DNA of 38,447 nt, taken from positions 1-38,447 of IMG/VR virus record IMGVR_UViG_3300030105_001991, one strand, 5' to 3'. This document shows, one piece after another, positions 1-11,000 of the stretch. The translations under genes and the position numbers were made by a program. Below the pieces are notes generated by a model that was given only the letters and a program-made list of their open reading frames with translations, was not told the origin of the DNA and searched no databases. This DNA is from a virus. Numbering within the stretch: position 1 is the first letter of the stretch; each line of letters opens with the position of its first letter.

Positions 1-3000
1 ACCCTAACTCCATAGCTAACTTGTCCTTTCTAGTACCTAAAGTAGAACCACCTACTTTGTAACCTAATACCTCCACCATATTTTCACCACGGAAATATGC
101 CATGACTTTGGATATGCTAGGCATTTCCTTTCTAGTATGTAACTGTGGCCCTGAAGTTCTATTAGTATCCTTGGGTAGTTTGTTTTGACTGATTAACTTG
201 TCAACCTCTGTAGGTTTTGTAATCCTCCTAGACTCTGTAAATATTCTCTGCTCTGGTTTTAAGTTACGTTCCATTTGAACTAGAGTCTCTACAGGTAAAG
301 CTTTTATTATAGCTTTGTAATGGTTCTTTAGGAATAAGTTAAATTCAGACCTTGCACCCATTAAATCTTGTAGAGGTTTCTTTAGCTCTGTTCTAAATGC
401 TTTCTCTAAAGCTTTCCTAAAGTCCTTAGAATTTATATCAGGTAGTTTAGTACCAAATGTTTTTATTACAGCGTTCTTAACTGTTTGTATCATCTTACTA
501 TCCAACCTTATGTTGCGTCGTAATTTTGATCTCTGTTCGACTTCTGTATCAGATAGACCTATTTCATCGATGCGTAACATTTCAGCTGACGTATCAGCCT
601 CTATTTGCACGAGAGGAGCCCCTTCAGATGTTGTTGCATCTACATCTACAGTTTTAGCTGGGCCTTTGTCTTTATATATGTTATTATATACGTTCCCAGC
701 TTTGTTAGATATTTGACCTTGTATCCAACCAAACAAACTATCATTGCTTTCAGGTTTGAAAGCTTTAATATGAGGTGTTAATTCCGCTAATACATCTTGG
801 ACAAAATCTCTAGGTACAGGTCTTATTTTATATTGAGCAGCTATAAGATTATCTAAATAACCCTCTTCTTTTATAGTTCCTATAATTTGATCTGCCTCAG
901 CTTGATATAGGAAGTTACCCATACCAGGTTCGGTCATGTCACTACCATCGCTATCTACTTTACCTAGTTTGTCTATAGGTATTTTAGCGTCAGATTTAGA
1001 TTTAGCAATTTCTGTAACACTAGTTCCACTACCAGCAATATCTATAGATCTCTTACTTAACTCACCCTTGTCTACATCTTTTTGGTAATTTTTTAAGAAG
1101 TTGTATACTTGCTTACCATTTTCAAACTCTTTGTTATAACCAAATTTTCTAGCTATGTTCTGAACGAACTGAGCTAACTTCATGAATACACCCTCATTAA
1201 AAGTAATATTACCCTGCTTTATACCATCTGAAAATATAGCTACCCACTCATCAGTCTGGTTTATCCAATTAGCATCAGCATCTATAAAATCCTTATACTC
1301 GCTCTTTAATCTTTTCTCTATATAATTAAATTGCTCTTTAGTTATTGTGTTTTTAAAATCACTAATCAACTTAGTTCTACCTTCGACGCCAAGTTCTTTC
1401 ATCTGCTTAGCTAGTATACCGTGTAACAATTCGTGAGCACCAACATTTATAGCACCTGTCTTACCGGCTATATCTTTGTTTATAACTATAACGTCACCAA
1501 TGATAAACCCATCAGCACCAGCTACGTCACTAGCACTAATTTTATTGTCAGGGTTTTTAGTATTGTACTCCTCGACGGCTTTGTCATGCACTACTTGAGC
1601 TTCAGCATCGTTCTCAGCTACTATAGTTTCCTTACCTATTAATTTACCTTGTTCTTCAGCGAATTTTATAGTAGCATTTAATGTATTATCTCTCCTAGCT
1701 TTTTTTACTTCTGACCTCTTAGTTCTCTTCTGTATAACCTCTTCGGATGTAATATCCACATCAGAATATTTATCAGTTATATCTTTGATTTGTTCCTTTA
1801 TAGCTTTTGCTCTATTCTTACCAGACTGACTTTTTTGATTTACCTTCTGTAATTTTATTTCTAAATCAACTAAAGAATTAATATCTTTCTCGTCACTCAC
1901 TCTAGGATCTATTTGAGTCTTAGTATAAAACTTATTTTGTTTCTCATAAGCATTTTTATCTAACCCAGATAAATCATTGTCTATATCAATATCAGCTTTA
2001 GCTATGTCCTCTTCTGTAGCTGTATCGATAAAGTCTTTCATCTTATCATACGAGATAATCTCGCCATTAAGCTTGTAACTTGGCTTCTTGTAGGTACCTA
2101 AAGCATAGCCAACATTTAATGGGGCGGTAGCAGTACCTGTTATAGCTTCAAAACCTATCTCAGCTTTATCCATCTCTTGACCTGCAACCAATCTACCAGC
2201 CACCTCTCCAAGTCCACCACCGACAGCTTCGATTCCTACACCCGCAGCCATAGACCCAACTTTAACCGCAGCACCTTTTATAGTGCTTTTAGCAGCTACT
2301 TTCGCTCCTGTCTTCAAAACAGTTGTAGTTGCCTTACCAGCTAGACCACCTGTCAAAGCTTCAACAGCTCCAATTGCTAACCCTCTCCCAATTGCTTTAT
2401 TTCTTATGGACTTACCTTTATCACTTTGCATTAAAGTTAGAACGTTCTCATCGGTAAACTCTTTACCTTCTAATTCTAACTCCTCTTTAACCAACTCACC
2501 TAGAGTTAGTGATGTTTCCATCGATACAGCTAAACCACCCATACCTCCAGCAATTCCACCAGGTATAGCACCAGCACCAAATCCGTAAAACGTTGCGGCC
2601 GCACCAGCGCCAGCTCCAACACCAACTCCAATCCCAGCGGCAGCAAGAGCTTCAGGAGAATCCCAAGCTGTACCAGCCATAGTAGCGTAGGACTGAATAA
2701 GAAGCTCAGCCATTAATGACGGTTCTTCTTTTACATTTCTAAAAAAAGAAGTCCAAGTTCTACCCTCAGCTTCATACTTTTTCATGAAGCGCAACATCTT
2801 CTCAGACTCTTTATAATCTTTAGCCTTATCCTCATTGGCTTTAACCCATTCCGAGACAGTATCCAAGCTAACATCTTTACCACCAAGTATTACATCAGCA
2901 GCTTCCCCAGTGTCAGCAGCCTGATCCCAACCTCTTCTAACGGCATCGCCCAACCAAGAAGAAGTTCCTTCTACAGCCATTTTAGCAGCGGCAACTCCTG

Positions 3001-3541
3001 GTGGTAGTAGAGAGTTTGGAATATAACTGAATATATCAGATATGAAACTACCCTCTTCTCTTTCCTCTTGCTTAGTTTTAACCTTCGTACCTGCGGCAAC
3101 CTGCTTGTCATCCTCAGTTTTATATAGCTTGACAGCTTCGATGTACTCAACATCTAAGTTTTTGTACTTATCTACTTTGTTGTTGTACTCTTCAGCTAAG
3201 GAATTATATAAAACTTCGTTATTAAAAGCTTTAGCATCGTCCATAGACGACTTCAGCTTCTTCATTGAAGTATTAACACTATTTAATTTTATATATGAGT
3301 TGTTTACGTTTTTACCGAGTGATTCCAAAGAACCACTTCCCAAATTTGAATCCGTATTGTTTTGAGACTGACCCGCCTCTTGATTTGGTACTGCATTTTC
3401 CTGTCCCGTCGGCGCACCTTCCGCAGGACTTTCTTGGTTTCCCGACACTAAAGTAGCATTAGGATGTTTTTCTAAAAATCGTTGTTCGTCCTCAGGTCTA
3501 ACTTTTATAAGTTTACCATTCTCTAATCTGTATTCTATCAT
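1..3541 (-). CDS. Giant ejection/internal virion protein with zinc-peptidase motif (partial, C-terminus off the window)
   Basis: An open minus-strand frame runs from an ATG at 3541 through the left edge without a stop (I translated the start, middle and edge), giving about 1180 residues. The N-terminus is charged and linker-rich. Gly/Ala-rich hydrophobic stretches at about residues 290-330 and 380-460 could insert in a membrane. Residues 703-707 read HELLH followed by G, the HExxH signature of zinc peptidases, preceded by beta-strand-like segments (FIIGDVIVINK). Known families: T7-type internal proteins and 'polyvalent' phage proteins are large, carry peptidase domains and enter the cell with the DNA. 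The inference is an ejected, multi-domain virion protein. It is last in the visible late block, next to other internal-protein candidates. The substrate is unknown. Confidence 0.75.
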   Translation of the reverse strand, partial: MIEYRLENGKLIKVRPEDEQRFLEKHPNATLVSGNQESPAEGAPTGQENAVPNQEAGQSQNNTDSNLGSGSLESLGKNVNNSYIKLNSVNTSMKKLKSSMDDAKAFNNEVLYNSLAEEYNNKVDKYKNLDVEYIEAVKLYKTEDDKQVAAGTKVKTKQEEREEGSFISDIFSYIPNSLLPPGVAAAKMAVEGTSSWLGDAVRRGWDQAADTGEAADVILGGKDVSLDTVSEWVKANEDKAKDYKESEKMLRFMKKYEAEGRTWTSFFRNVKEEPSLMAELLIQSYATMAGTAWDSPEALAAAGIGVGVGAGAGAAATFYGFGAGAIPGGIAGGMGGLAVSMETSLTLGELVKEELELEGKEFTDENVLTLMQSDKGKSIRNKAIGRGLAIGAVEALTGGLAGKATTTVLKTGAKVAAKSTIKGAAVKVGSMAAGVGIEAVGGGLGEVAGRLVAGQEMDKAEIGFEAITGTATAPLNVGYALGTYKKPSYKLNGEIISYDKMKDFIDTATEEDIAKADIDIDNDLSGLDKNAYEKQNKFYTKTQIDPRVSDEKDINSLVDLEIKLQKVNQKSQSGKNRAKAIKEQIKDITDKYSDVDITSEEVIQKRTKRSEVKKARRDNTLNATIKFAEEQGKLIGKETIVAENDAEAQVVHDKAVEEYNTKNPDNKISASDVAGADGFIIGDVIVINKDIAGKTGAINVGAHELLHGILAKQMKELGVEGRTKLISDFKNTITKEQFNYIEKRLKSEYKDFIDADANWINQTDEWVAIFSDGIKQGNITFNEGVFMKLAQFVQNIARKFGYNKEFENGKQVYNFLKNYQKDVDKGELSKRSIDIAGSGTSVTEIAKSKSDAKIPIDKLGKVDSDGSDMTEPGMGNFLYQAEADQIIGTIKEEGYLDNLIAAQYKIRPVPRDFVQDVLAELTPHIKAFKPESNDSLFGWIQGQISNKAGNVYNNIYKDKGPAKTVDVDATTSEGAPLVQIEADTSAEMLRIDEIGLSDTEVEQRSKLRRNIRLDSKMIQTVKNAVIKTFGTKLPDINSKDFRKALEKAFRTELKKPLQDLMGARSEFNLFLKNHYKAIIKALPVETLVQMERNLKPEQRIFTESRRITKPTEVDKLISQNKLPKDTNRTSGPQLHTRKEMPSISKVMAYFRGENMVEVLGYKVGGSTLGTRKDKLAMELG

Positions 3542-3579
3542 GACTGTTTCGTTCGTTACCCGTTAATATGTATTGTTAT

Positions 3580-4689
3580 TTATTTAACCCAAGCACCTTC
3601 ATCATCTACACTTTCACCGTCACCTAAATCCTCGCTCGAGGCTCGACTTGTAGTTTGTGAATCCTCATACATGGTATCTATTTCATCACTAGAGAATACC
3701 TCTGTCCCATCTTCTAATGTAACATTGCCTTCATTTTCTGCGGGTTCAGTAACACCGCTTTTTTTCTTACCCCCACCATTGTTACCAACGTAAGTTGTAT
3801 AATAATCCGCAAGCACTTCTTTCATTTCAATCTCGTCCTGCTCTAAATGCGTTGCAATGGTCTCAGCTTCTTCAGCGTCTATACCATCACTTATATCAAC
3901 ACCTTCTACTTCTAATAAATCCTCTTCCGTTATACCTAAATCAGAATATGATTTGTTAGTTAAACTTTCTACTAAATCATTTCTGAATACTCTACCAGGA
4001 ATTATCTCATCATTAATCAAAGACTTGTATTTACCTTTTGAAACCATAGAGTTCATAAGAGTAGTCCTAGTTTTATTGAAATCAAAATCATCATCGTCAG
4101 CTTGAGTCTTAATTCTAAACGCTTCTAATTGATCTATAGATGCTGTGTCTATCTTATTACCATCCAAGCTTTGCTTGATACTAGATATAGATTTCCATTC
4201 ACCTTCCACTTCAATACCTATCCTACCATTCTTCTTTACTAAATTCTTACCATCACCTTTGAGTATATCTAAGTACATCTCTCCTTCTGGGCTATTAGTA
4301 AATGCTGGTGATAGATCATCTTTGTTGATTGCCACATCTTCTCTCAAAGCTTTGTAGTCAGCATAATCCCCAGCCATAGCTTTTAAATCTCTAACTTGAA
4401 GATCTCTACTCTTCTTATCTGCATTAGCAAAATCTTCTTTACCTAATGCTAGCTCATCATACAATGCTTCATACTGCTCACCAACTAAATCTGAGTTGTC
4501 CAATACTGATTCTGAGTAAGCGTCATACTTAGCGTTACGCACAGTGTGTTTAGCTTTAACAGCAGCCATGTAAGTATTTAAACCCTTACTTATGGATTGC
4601 GTCATATCCGCCACTTGTTTATTACCAACAACACCTTGCGGTTCGTTAGCTTTATAAGCCCCTGTTATTAATGTTGAATCTACTGCCAT
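3580..4689 (-). CDS. Hypothetical virion-associated protein, 369 aa
   Basis: I do not recognise this protein. It is 369 residues, strongly charged and predicted mostly helical. The N-terminal half is rich in Lys and Asp, and the last 60 residues are very acidic (Glu/Asp/Ser). There is no signal peptide or membrane segment. It sits between the Gln-rich internal-protein candidate (17 bases upstream in the transcript) and the giant ejection protein, a position where podoviruses usually keep internal core proteins. That placement, not sequence similarity, suggests a virion role. The ATG at 4689 is the first in frame after an A/T-rich leader. Confidence 0.7.
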   Translation of the reverse strand: MAVDSTLITGAYKANEPQGVVGNKQVADMTQSISKGLNTYMAAVKAKHTVRNAKYDAYSESVLDNSDLVGEQYEALYDELALGKEDFANADKKSRDLQVRDLKAMAGDYADYKALREDVAINKDDLSPAFTNSPEGEMYLDILKGDGKNLVKKNGRIGIEVEGEWKSISSIKQSLDGNKIDTASIDQLEAFRIKTQADDDDFDFNKTRTTLMNSMVSKGKYKSLINDEIIPGRVFRNDLVESLTNKSYSDLGITEEDLLEVEGVDISDGIDAEEAETIATHLEQDEIEMKEVLADYYTTYVGNNGGGKKKSGVTEPAENEGNVTLEDGTEVFSSDEIDTMYEDSQTTSRASSEDLGDGESVDDEGAWVK

Positions 4690-4705
4690 AATTTATTTAT
4701 TTTTA

Positions 4706-5344
4706 CTACTCCTTAAGACCTGCTGTTGCGTATGAACTTGCTGCGCTTGCCACACCTTGTACTCCACCTGATATTGCATCCCACTTAGCTTGCTCAGCCA
4801 TAGATGCTTGATTTCTGGCTGCAGCCGTCTCTTGCTGTGACATACCTAGTAGAGTACCTGTTTGGTCTTTCTTCATTTGTCTAGATTTGACTTCACCCAT
4901 TCTTTCTCTAGTTTGTATCATTGAAGCTTGTTGTGCTGCCATTCTTTGATTGTTCGATTCCTGTGTACCAATACTGGCAGAAGCTTGCTGTGCTGATAAT
5001 TGACCTGACTGAGCCATTGTCTGTGCTAGTGCCGCTATACCAGATCCACCAGCTGCACCTCTCAAGCTACCTAAAGTATTAGCTTGAGTTTGTTGATTTT
5101 GTTGTGCTTGGAATTGGGCTTGCTTCTGGTTGACAGTCAAGTCCTCCATAGTATTCTCCATGTTCAAGAAAGGGTTACTAGTATCTAAATTTGCATAGAC
5201 ACCTTTTAACCTATCCATCTCCACCCTCTTCTGCTTCTCATCAGCCTCAGCTTTTCTCTGTGCCTTAGCAGCTCTACTTGCTCCTATACCGGCTCCTATT
5301 AAACTGGTTGCGGCACCTGCTATACCTACTACTAGAAAACTCAT
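4706..5344 (-). CDS. Internal virion protein, T7 gp14-like
   Basis: The 212-residue protein starts with a Gly/Ala hydrophobic segment (residues 3-22, GIAGAATSLIGAGIGASRAA) followed by a basic, charged helix. The long middle is rich in Gln and Ala (QAQFQAQQNQQ; repeated AAQQAS-type runs). The composition and the membrane-active N-terminus match T7 gp14-like internal virion proteins, which are ejected and help form a channel across the envelope. It lies 3 bases downstream of the cupin gene and just before two other putative internal proteins. Exact homology cannot be shown by eye, so the family assignment rests on composition, size and gene order. Confidence 0.6.
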   Translation of the reverse strand: MSFLVVGIAGAATSLIGAGIGASRAAKAQRKAEADEKQKRVEMDRLKGVYANLDTSNPFLNMENTMEDLTVNQKQAQFQAQQNQQTQANTLGSLRGAAGGSGIAALAQTMAQSGQLSAQQASASIGTQESNNQRMAAQQASMIQTRERMGEVKSRQMKKDQTGTLLGMSQQETAAARNQASMAEQAKWDAISGGVQGVASAASSYATAGLKE

Positions 5345-5347
5345 ATC

Positions 5348-5827
5348 TTATTTATTTTTATTAATATATTCTTCATATTCCTCGAACGTTGCTGATACGA
5401 TCTCTCTCTCTAACTCCTCGACGTCTTGGCAGTTTGTAGGGTTCTTGTGAACATTTACAAATACACAATCTTCGTTTGCATAAATAACTCTTTTAGTTCC
5501 AGGTGTAGACAACACGTGACACGGTGCTATATATTCTAAACTCTCTTCCTCTGTAGCTACAGTGATACACCCAGACAATAAAAACCATACATGTAAATGA
5601 TTATGTATAGCTCCGACAACTAAACTGTCTTTATTCATTGTCATTTGTCTAACATAAATACCGTCAGCGAATGTATGTTCTAATGGGAATATATCAGAGT
5701 TTTGATGAGTAACTACATTGACTTCGTCTGCATTCTCAACTAATAAATTTTGTAACCCCTGTATCTGCTCTCTGGTATTTAAAGCTATCTCACTACTCTC
5801 AGCTTTTGATAATTCATTCTTAGGCAT
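5348..5827 (-). CDS. Cupin-fold protein within the virion gene block
   Basis: The 159-residue protein has a recognisable single cupin domain. At about residues 76-90, AIHNHLHVWFLLSG gives the HxxxH and closing G of cupin motif 1. A second conserved strand pair (STPGTKRVIYANEDCVFVNVHKN, split across residues 107-130) supplies the Pro-Gly turn and a His, as in motif 2. Cupins of this size usually bind a metal, but here the role is unknown; the position between structural genes suggests a virion-associated protein or one acting on a cell-surface sugar. The C-terminus is an acidic helix. It is 3 bases from the next gene. Confidence 0.6.
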   Translation of the reverse strand: MPKNELSKAESSEIALNTREQIQGLQNLLVENADEVNVVTHQNSDIFPLEHTFADGIYVRQMTMNKDSLVVGAIHNHLHVWFLLSGCITVATEEESLEYIAPCHVLSTPGTKRVIYANEDCVFVNVHKNPTNCQDVEELEREIVSATFEEYEEYINKNK

Positions 5828-5872
5828 ATAATTATATTTGATTTACTCATATATAATCACAGTCATAAGACT

Positions 5873-6244
5873 TTATTTACTACTACCAAATATCTCACAC
5901 GCGGTAGAGAACATCTCCCCTTTCACCGTTGAATCGTTTTTAAACTTAACTTGTGCGTAGTACCCTAGTGGTGAAGCCATATTAACTCGGTTATCCTTGC
6001 TGAATAGTATAAAACTATCCTCCACTGGTTTTGCACTTCCCGACCCGTTAGTAGTGCAAGTGATAGTGTTCGCAGAGTTATCAATAATACTTATAAGCCC
6101 TATCTCAAACAACTTATCGTTATTAGTGACTGAAGTCGATATACTAAAACCCGCAACAGTATCAGGCGAGCAGTAGTATGCTGTATCCCCAACCTGAGCT
6201 GATGTATTTATATCGTTTGAAAATGTTAATGTTATATCAGGCAT
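5873..6244 (-). CDS. Small beta-rich structural protein, 123 aa
   Basis: This is an unrecognised 123-residue protein, rich in Thr/Ser/Asn and predicted beta-sheet, with no membrane segment. The composition resembles the neighbouring 598-residue fibre-like protein, whose gene ends 9 bases upstream. It is probably a small tail or fibre accessory. Only context supports that role. Confidence 0.65.
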   Translation of the reverse strand: MPDITLTFSNDINTSAQVGDTAYYCSPDTVAGFSISTSVTNNDKLFEIGLISIIDNSANTITCTTNGSGSAKPVEDSFILFSKDNRVNMASPLGYYAQVKFKNDSTVKGEMFSTACEIFGSSK

Positions 6245-6253
6245 AGTATGTTT

Positions 6254-8050
6254 TTAAGCAAATGTGAATATTTCAGATAAATCTATTGTGTAAACTTGAT
6301 TTTGATAACCAAATCTAGTACATCTTATAGAACCAGTTATAGTAGCAAAATCATTTGCATCAGCTGAGACGTCTGAAGTCCCTTCGCCTATGTACGCTTT
6401 AAGATTATAAAATTTTACAATATCTCTATTACCACTTATAGTAGCTGCAAACTGTGACTTATCGAAGATGTTATGTGTTACAACGCCTGTGGCATTTGTA
6501 ATTGCGGTAGTGTTATTTTGATTTAAAGAGAATGTTCCAACGTCAGTAACTCTAATCTCGAAATTAATAACACGTGTTGTGCTAGCAAGTTTAGGATTTG
6601 ATGAAGGTGGCATTAATGGTATGCCAGTTTTATTAGCTCCACTACCACCAAAATCAGGTATACTACTAATATTGTAATCACTATGTGTATATGCCCACCC
6701 AGCTGGTAGAGCTGTTGCTGCAAACTCTATGTTAACTTTAGGATATTGATAAAACTTATTAGTTACTATAGAGTTTATAGCTCCGATATTTACAGATGTA
6801 CCACCTGTCTTTATAACATTAGACTTTATAATAGTATTTATACCAGCTGTTATTTTCATCTCAAACTCCTTCCGACCTGTAGTCGTGAAAGAAGCGATGT
6901 CAGGCATTTTAAAAGAGTACACCCCACTTTTTGGTATAATGACAGAACCTATTGGCATGTTGGGAATTATACCATCAAAGAACTCTACAGCCCCGGTATT
7001 GGTAGATCTACTATTACTACCACCCTCAACTACTTTAGTCTCTTTAAACTCTACTTCAAATACAGCTCCAGGCGTACCATACACTTTAACTACAGGTGTG
7101 GCGCTAGCCGTTATACCGCTACTTGGTATTACATTAGAACTACCACTGGGTAAACTTCCTAAATCTGTTGTCACGTTTGTTATTGACCGACTTCTCTTAG
7201 CTGGAGAAGTTATATCAGTTTTGATTCCAATTACCTGGGTAGCGTACAAATTACTAAGGACTGCAGTTCCAGCGTATGGTATATATACAAAATCTACTTG
7301 TGGAGTGAAGTATAAAGTGAAGGTTTTTTGAGTTGCCTTAGTACCAGAACTGGTTTCAACTGATAAGTCACCTTCTCCAATGTCTGGATATTCGGTGTAT
7401 TCCCATCTAAAGCCAGAAGTTGTGTCGGTATCCATAAGCCAACTTGTAAGGGAGCCAGTAGAAAATTTTAAGAAGTTAACGTAATTACTTGGATCCGCAT
7501 GTTCACTAGCGCTAAATACTATAGTAGCTACTTTAGTTTCAACATCTACTTGTGCATCAAAAGTGAACTCATGTCGTTTGTATTTTGTAACCCACGATAC
7601 AGACCCACCCGCCAACTGAGTGGTTACGGTTACCCCAGGCTCTAGCTGGAGAGCAGTGCTTCCATTGTCGAAAAAAGATACGTATTCAAGTACGTTTACA
7701 TAGGTTGTATAATAAGGATAAGTCCAGGCTTCTCCGTCTATATCCACAGTGAGGGTTGTATCCTCTGTTATAGAATACTCAGAGTACAGGTTTACAGTTA
7801 TCCTAACTTTATTATCACTAGTATACTCTGTAGTTGTATCAGTGAGTATTAATTTCCCAGTTTCTCCAAAGTCAATAATACCTTGTACATAACTAGAAAA
7901 CGTATCATATGTATTATCTTGGAAATCCTTAGCAGCAACAAAGTATCCCTCGTCGGGTATTATATACAACTCATATGCTGTTATATTACCCTCTCCAGAG
8001 GTTTGTGCTACTACTATTTCACCTTCAATTGAACAATTTACTAGTGCCAT
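6254..8050 (-). CDS. Fibre-like structural protein, 598 aa
   Basis: The 598-residue protein is dominated by Thr, Ser, Val, Gly and aromatic residues in short beta-strand-like runs with few charged helices, as in fibres or Ig-like repeat proteins. Repeated patterns such as 'TVDIDGEAWTYPYYTTYV' and 'VKVYGTPGAVFEVEF' suggest several stacked beta domains. The start at 8050 is one base from the stop of the 2144-residue tail protein, so the two are co-translated. The likely role is a tail fibre or surface decoration involved in adsorption. No receptor-binding domain is recognisable. Confidence 0.65.
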   Translation of the reverse strand: MALVNCSIEGEIVVAQTSGEGNITAYELYIIPDEGYFVAAKDFQDNTYDTFSSYVQGIIDFGETGKLILTDTTTEYTSDNKVRITVNLYSEYSITEDTTLTVDIDGEAWTYPYYTTYVNVLEYVSFFDNGSTALQLEPGVTVTTQLAGGSVSWVTKYKRHEFTFDAQVDVETKVATIVFSASEHADPSNYVNFLKFSTGSLTSWLMDTDTTSGFRWEYTEYPDIGEGDLSVETSSGTKATQKTFTLYFTPQVDFVYIPYAGTAVLSNLYATQVIGIKTDITSPAKRSRSITNVTTDLGSLPSGSSNVIPSSGITASATPVVKVYGTPGAVFEVEFKETKVVEGGSNSRSTNTGAVEFFDGIIPNMPIGSVIIPKSGVYSFKMPDIASFTTTGRKEFEMKITAGINTIIKSNVIKTGGTSVNIGAINSIVTNKFYQYPKVNIEFAATALPAGWAYTHSDYNISSIPDFGGSGANKTGIPLMPPSSNPKLASTTRVINFEIRVTDVGTFSLNQNNTTAITNATGVVTHNIFDKSQFAATISGNRDIVKFYNLKAYIGEGTSDVSADANDFATITGSIRCTRFGYQNQVYTIDLSEIFTFA

Positions 8051-8051
8051 A

Positions 8052-11000
8052 TTAATCGTTGTTTTCTCTTATTGTTAAATTAACCTTAGTAACAGTTGGT
8101 ATGGTGGATGAAGCAAGTACACCTATACCTTGAACAGAGAACTCGCTAGTATCTAAGTTCTTTTTATCAGTTTTTACTCCAGATATATAGTTAAACCATT
8201 TACCTTCTTTTTGTTTGAAGTCTGGGACTTGAGCTTCTTGTAGATCAGTATTAAACGAATCTACATACCAACCAGTTTTTGCTTTTAGATTGTAGTATTC
8301 TCCGTCATTATACGTTTCACCATCTACACTTTTCGTAGTAAACTCATTTATTTTAGCTTGAGAACCTTCGTAGTTCATTGCTAAGAAACTCTTTACAGAG
8401 CCTGGGTTCTCATTAAACAATACGTCTATAGTAGAAGGTACTAAATCTTCTCCATAAAAGGTGTTAGCATTTACTGATCCACTATGATGAGACCATAGTT
8501 TAGCAATCTTACCTGTTAAGTATTCGTCGTTAATGGATAAACCTGTCTCAGGTACAAACGACTTAAAGCTAGACCAACCTTTAGATCTCTCATTGAAAGA
8601 AACAGTTATATCGGCTTTATCTGCATTAGTAATACCATTAGTATCTAAGTGACGAAGTGATAAATTATATTCACCTTTTATGTCATCAAACGTACCTATT
8701 AACTCTTGCTTCTTTACATTCTTCGAATTATTCAAGTTGTCTCTAAACCAAGAATTCATACCAATATCTGATATAGGCGTCATTCCATCTTGAGACAATC
8801 TTAAAACTTTATTTCTCTGTTTATCAGTAAAGTACATTCTATAACCATCAACCGCTAAGGATTCTGGGTTTGAAGATATACCGTACTCTCCAGCGAAAGC
8901 AGTTGCACTACCTAGAACTCTATCAGAAGCTACTAGATTTATACTACCATCAGCATTGTATAAAGCATCTTTGTTTGCTAATATCTTAAATACTTTATCT
9001 TCACAGAAAGCTACTACATTAGTGTCTCTAGTTTTCAACGCTTGGATAGAGCCATAAGATGGATTAAGATCTTTAGTGATCTTCCCAGCCATGTTAAACT
9101 CATTGAGGTTATTAACACCACTAGTTGAATTGTATATACCTGAATATATCATACCACTACCTCTTCTCTCTTCTCCATAAGAATCTAAAAGGGTGGATAC
9201 TTTAACTCCATTGTCTATTTGAGGTGCGTTGTAATCATCTCTTATTCTATCTGATTCTAAACCATTCCCAAAAGAATAACAGTTGAACCAAGGTAGGGTG
9301 GTTTTATTACCATAGACATCACTATCTAATTTATAATACCCAGTTACTTTTTGGAATGTTATAGTATGACTACCTATACCAATTGAATCACCATTAGTAG
9401 TGTTATACGTTAAAGTATTATCATCGGCGATATTTGTAATAAATGTCCCAACCGGTAGAGTAAAGCTTGCTCCACCTACTGTATTTGTTGCTGATATAGC
9501 CTCCCATTTCTCACCATTAGTTCCTGTATAGAAAGTGCCAGGTGCAGAACTAACTAATGCTAATTCACTTGTTAATGTTCTACTAGTACCTAATCTACGT
9601 CTTTTACCCGGCGGGGTGTAGGTGAACGGTATTATACCACGAACCCTCAGTTCATTAAGTTTGGGGCTACTCTCAGTTATGATGCCGTTATAGAAGTGAA
9701 GGTTAGATGCATTTAATAAATAACCCGAGGAAGACCAATAAGAAGCATTATTAAAATTAACAAAATCATTTAAGTCTGGGCAAGAAGTATTATTTGCACA
9801 CAATAGATATTCATTTCTCACACTCTCTATAAGCTCTAGTTGATCAATGTCAGGCCACTCAATTGTACTATTGTCGTTTAATTCGTACGCAAAATAATCA
9901 TACCAATCATCCCAATTTTTCTTATTCCCTTCATCCATATCTGACATCATCACCATGAATCCAGTTATTGGATCACCTTCACTAACTCCTTCATCACGCT
10001 TAACTACAAAACCATTGTAAACTGTCCCGTTACCTGTTGTTTCAACGGAGCCATCATTCGCATTCCATCTACATCCTACATTAGGAGGTGTAGTACTGTT
10101 AGGGTCGCTACAATAATCTATAGCATACTCACAAGAACCGTCATCTTCGTTTGCATCTGCATTATAGTTTGTTGCGTCAGCATCCATACAACCATAAACT
10201 ACTAAAGTTACACAACTACCATCATCTACGTTAGCTGATGAATTATATTCTAAATAAGCTTGATCTATACACCCAAAAATCTCTACACCATCAGTAGTGC
10301 CAGTAGTACTATCATCAATAGTAACTGTGCTTATTTCAGCCACCGTGCATGGTAGGGCAATACTAAACGATGACTTGTATGTTGCAGTAGTATAACCTGA
10401 AGACCTATCTTCAGATCCTCCAGCAGCATCAGAATTGCCGTAAGTGTTAGCGTATAAAGGTATTGGGTACATATGATCTATAACCTCAGCTTCAGTAGCA
10501 CCACCATCTGCATGTGTAAACTTAAGGGTATCCTTTAAAGCTATTTGGAAAGGAAAAACACCCCCACTTGTGAAATCTCTAACCCCAACAACATCTCTAA
10601 CGGCTGTGTTTACTACAGGTGCATTAGCTACAGTTACTGGATTAAGATTAGCCCCTGGTCTATATACTGTGATCGGAGATTCTGTAGGACAGTATGATTC
10701 TATATTCTCTTGTGATAGTTTTATAGGTAAAGCGTCAGTCGCTTCGTAGTATAAATCTAAACCTACATCTTCCTTAGGTTCTGTCTCCCATATAGCATTA
10801 CCTTCCTTAAAGTCTAATATTGAACCATCATTGAAAGAAGGTTCAACTATTACAATTTTTGAACTCTCAGTACCATCATTCCTCATTGCGCTTCTAGGAT
10901 CCCACAAGCCAGTATTTAATGGACTACTGTCTACTACATTAACAAAGCTAAGAGTAAACTTATTTCTATAGCAATAATCCCATCTATGGTTATCGCTCTT

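Noticed and set aside
1433-2588. Plus-strand open frames opposite the giant protein
   Set aside because: Antisense shadows of the long minus frame containing HELLH.
6746-7331. Plus-strand open frames opposite the 598-residue gene
   Set aside because: They are antisense to a long coding frame with no leader and low-complexity composition.
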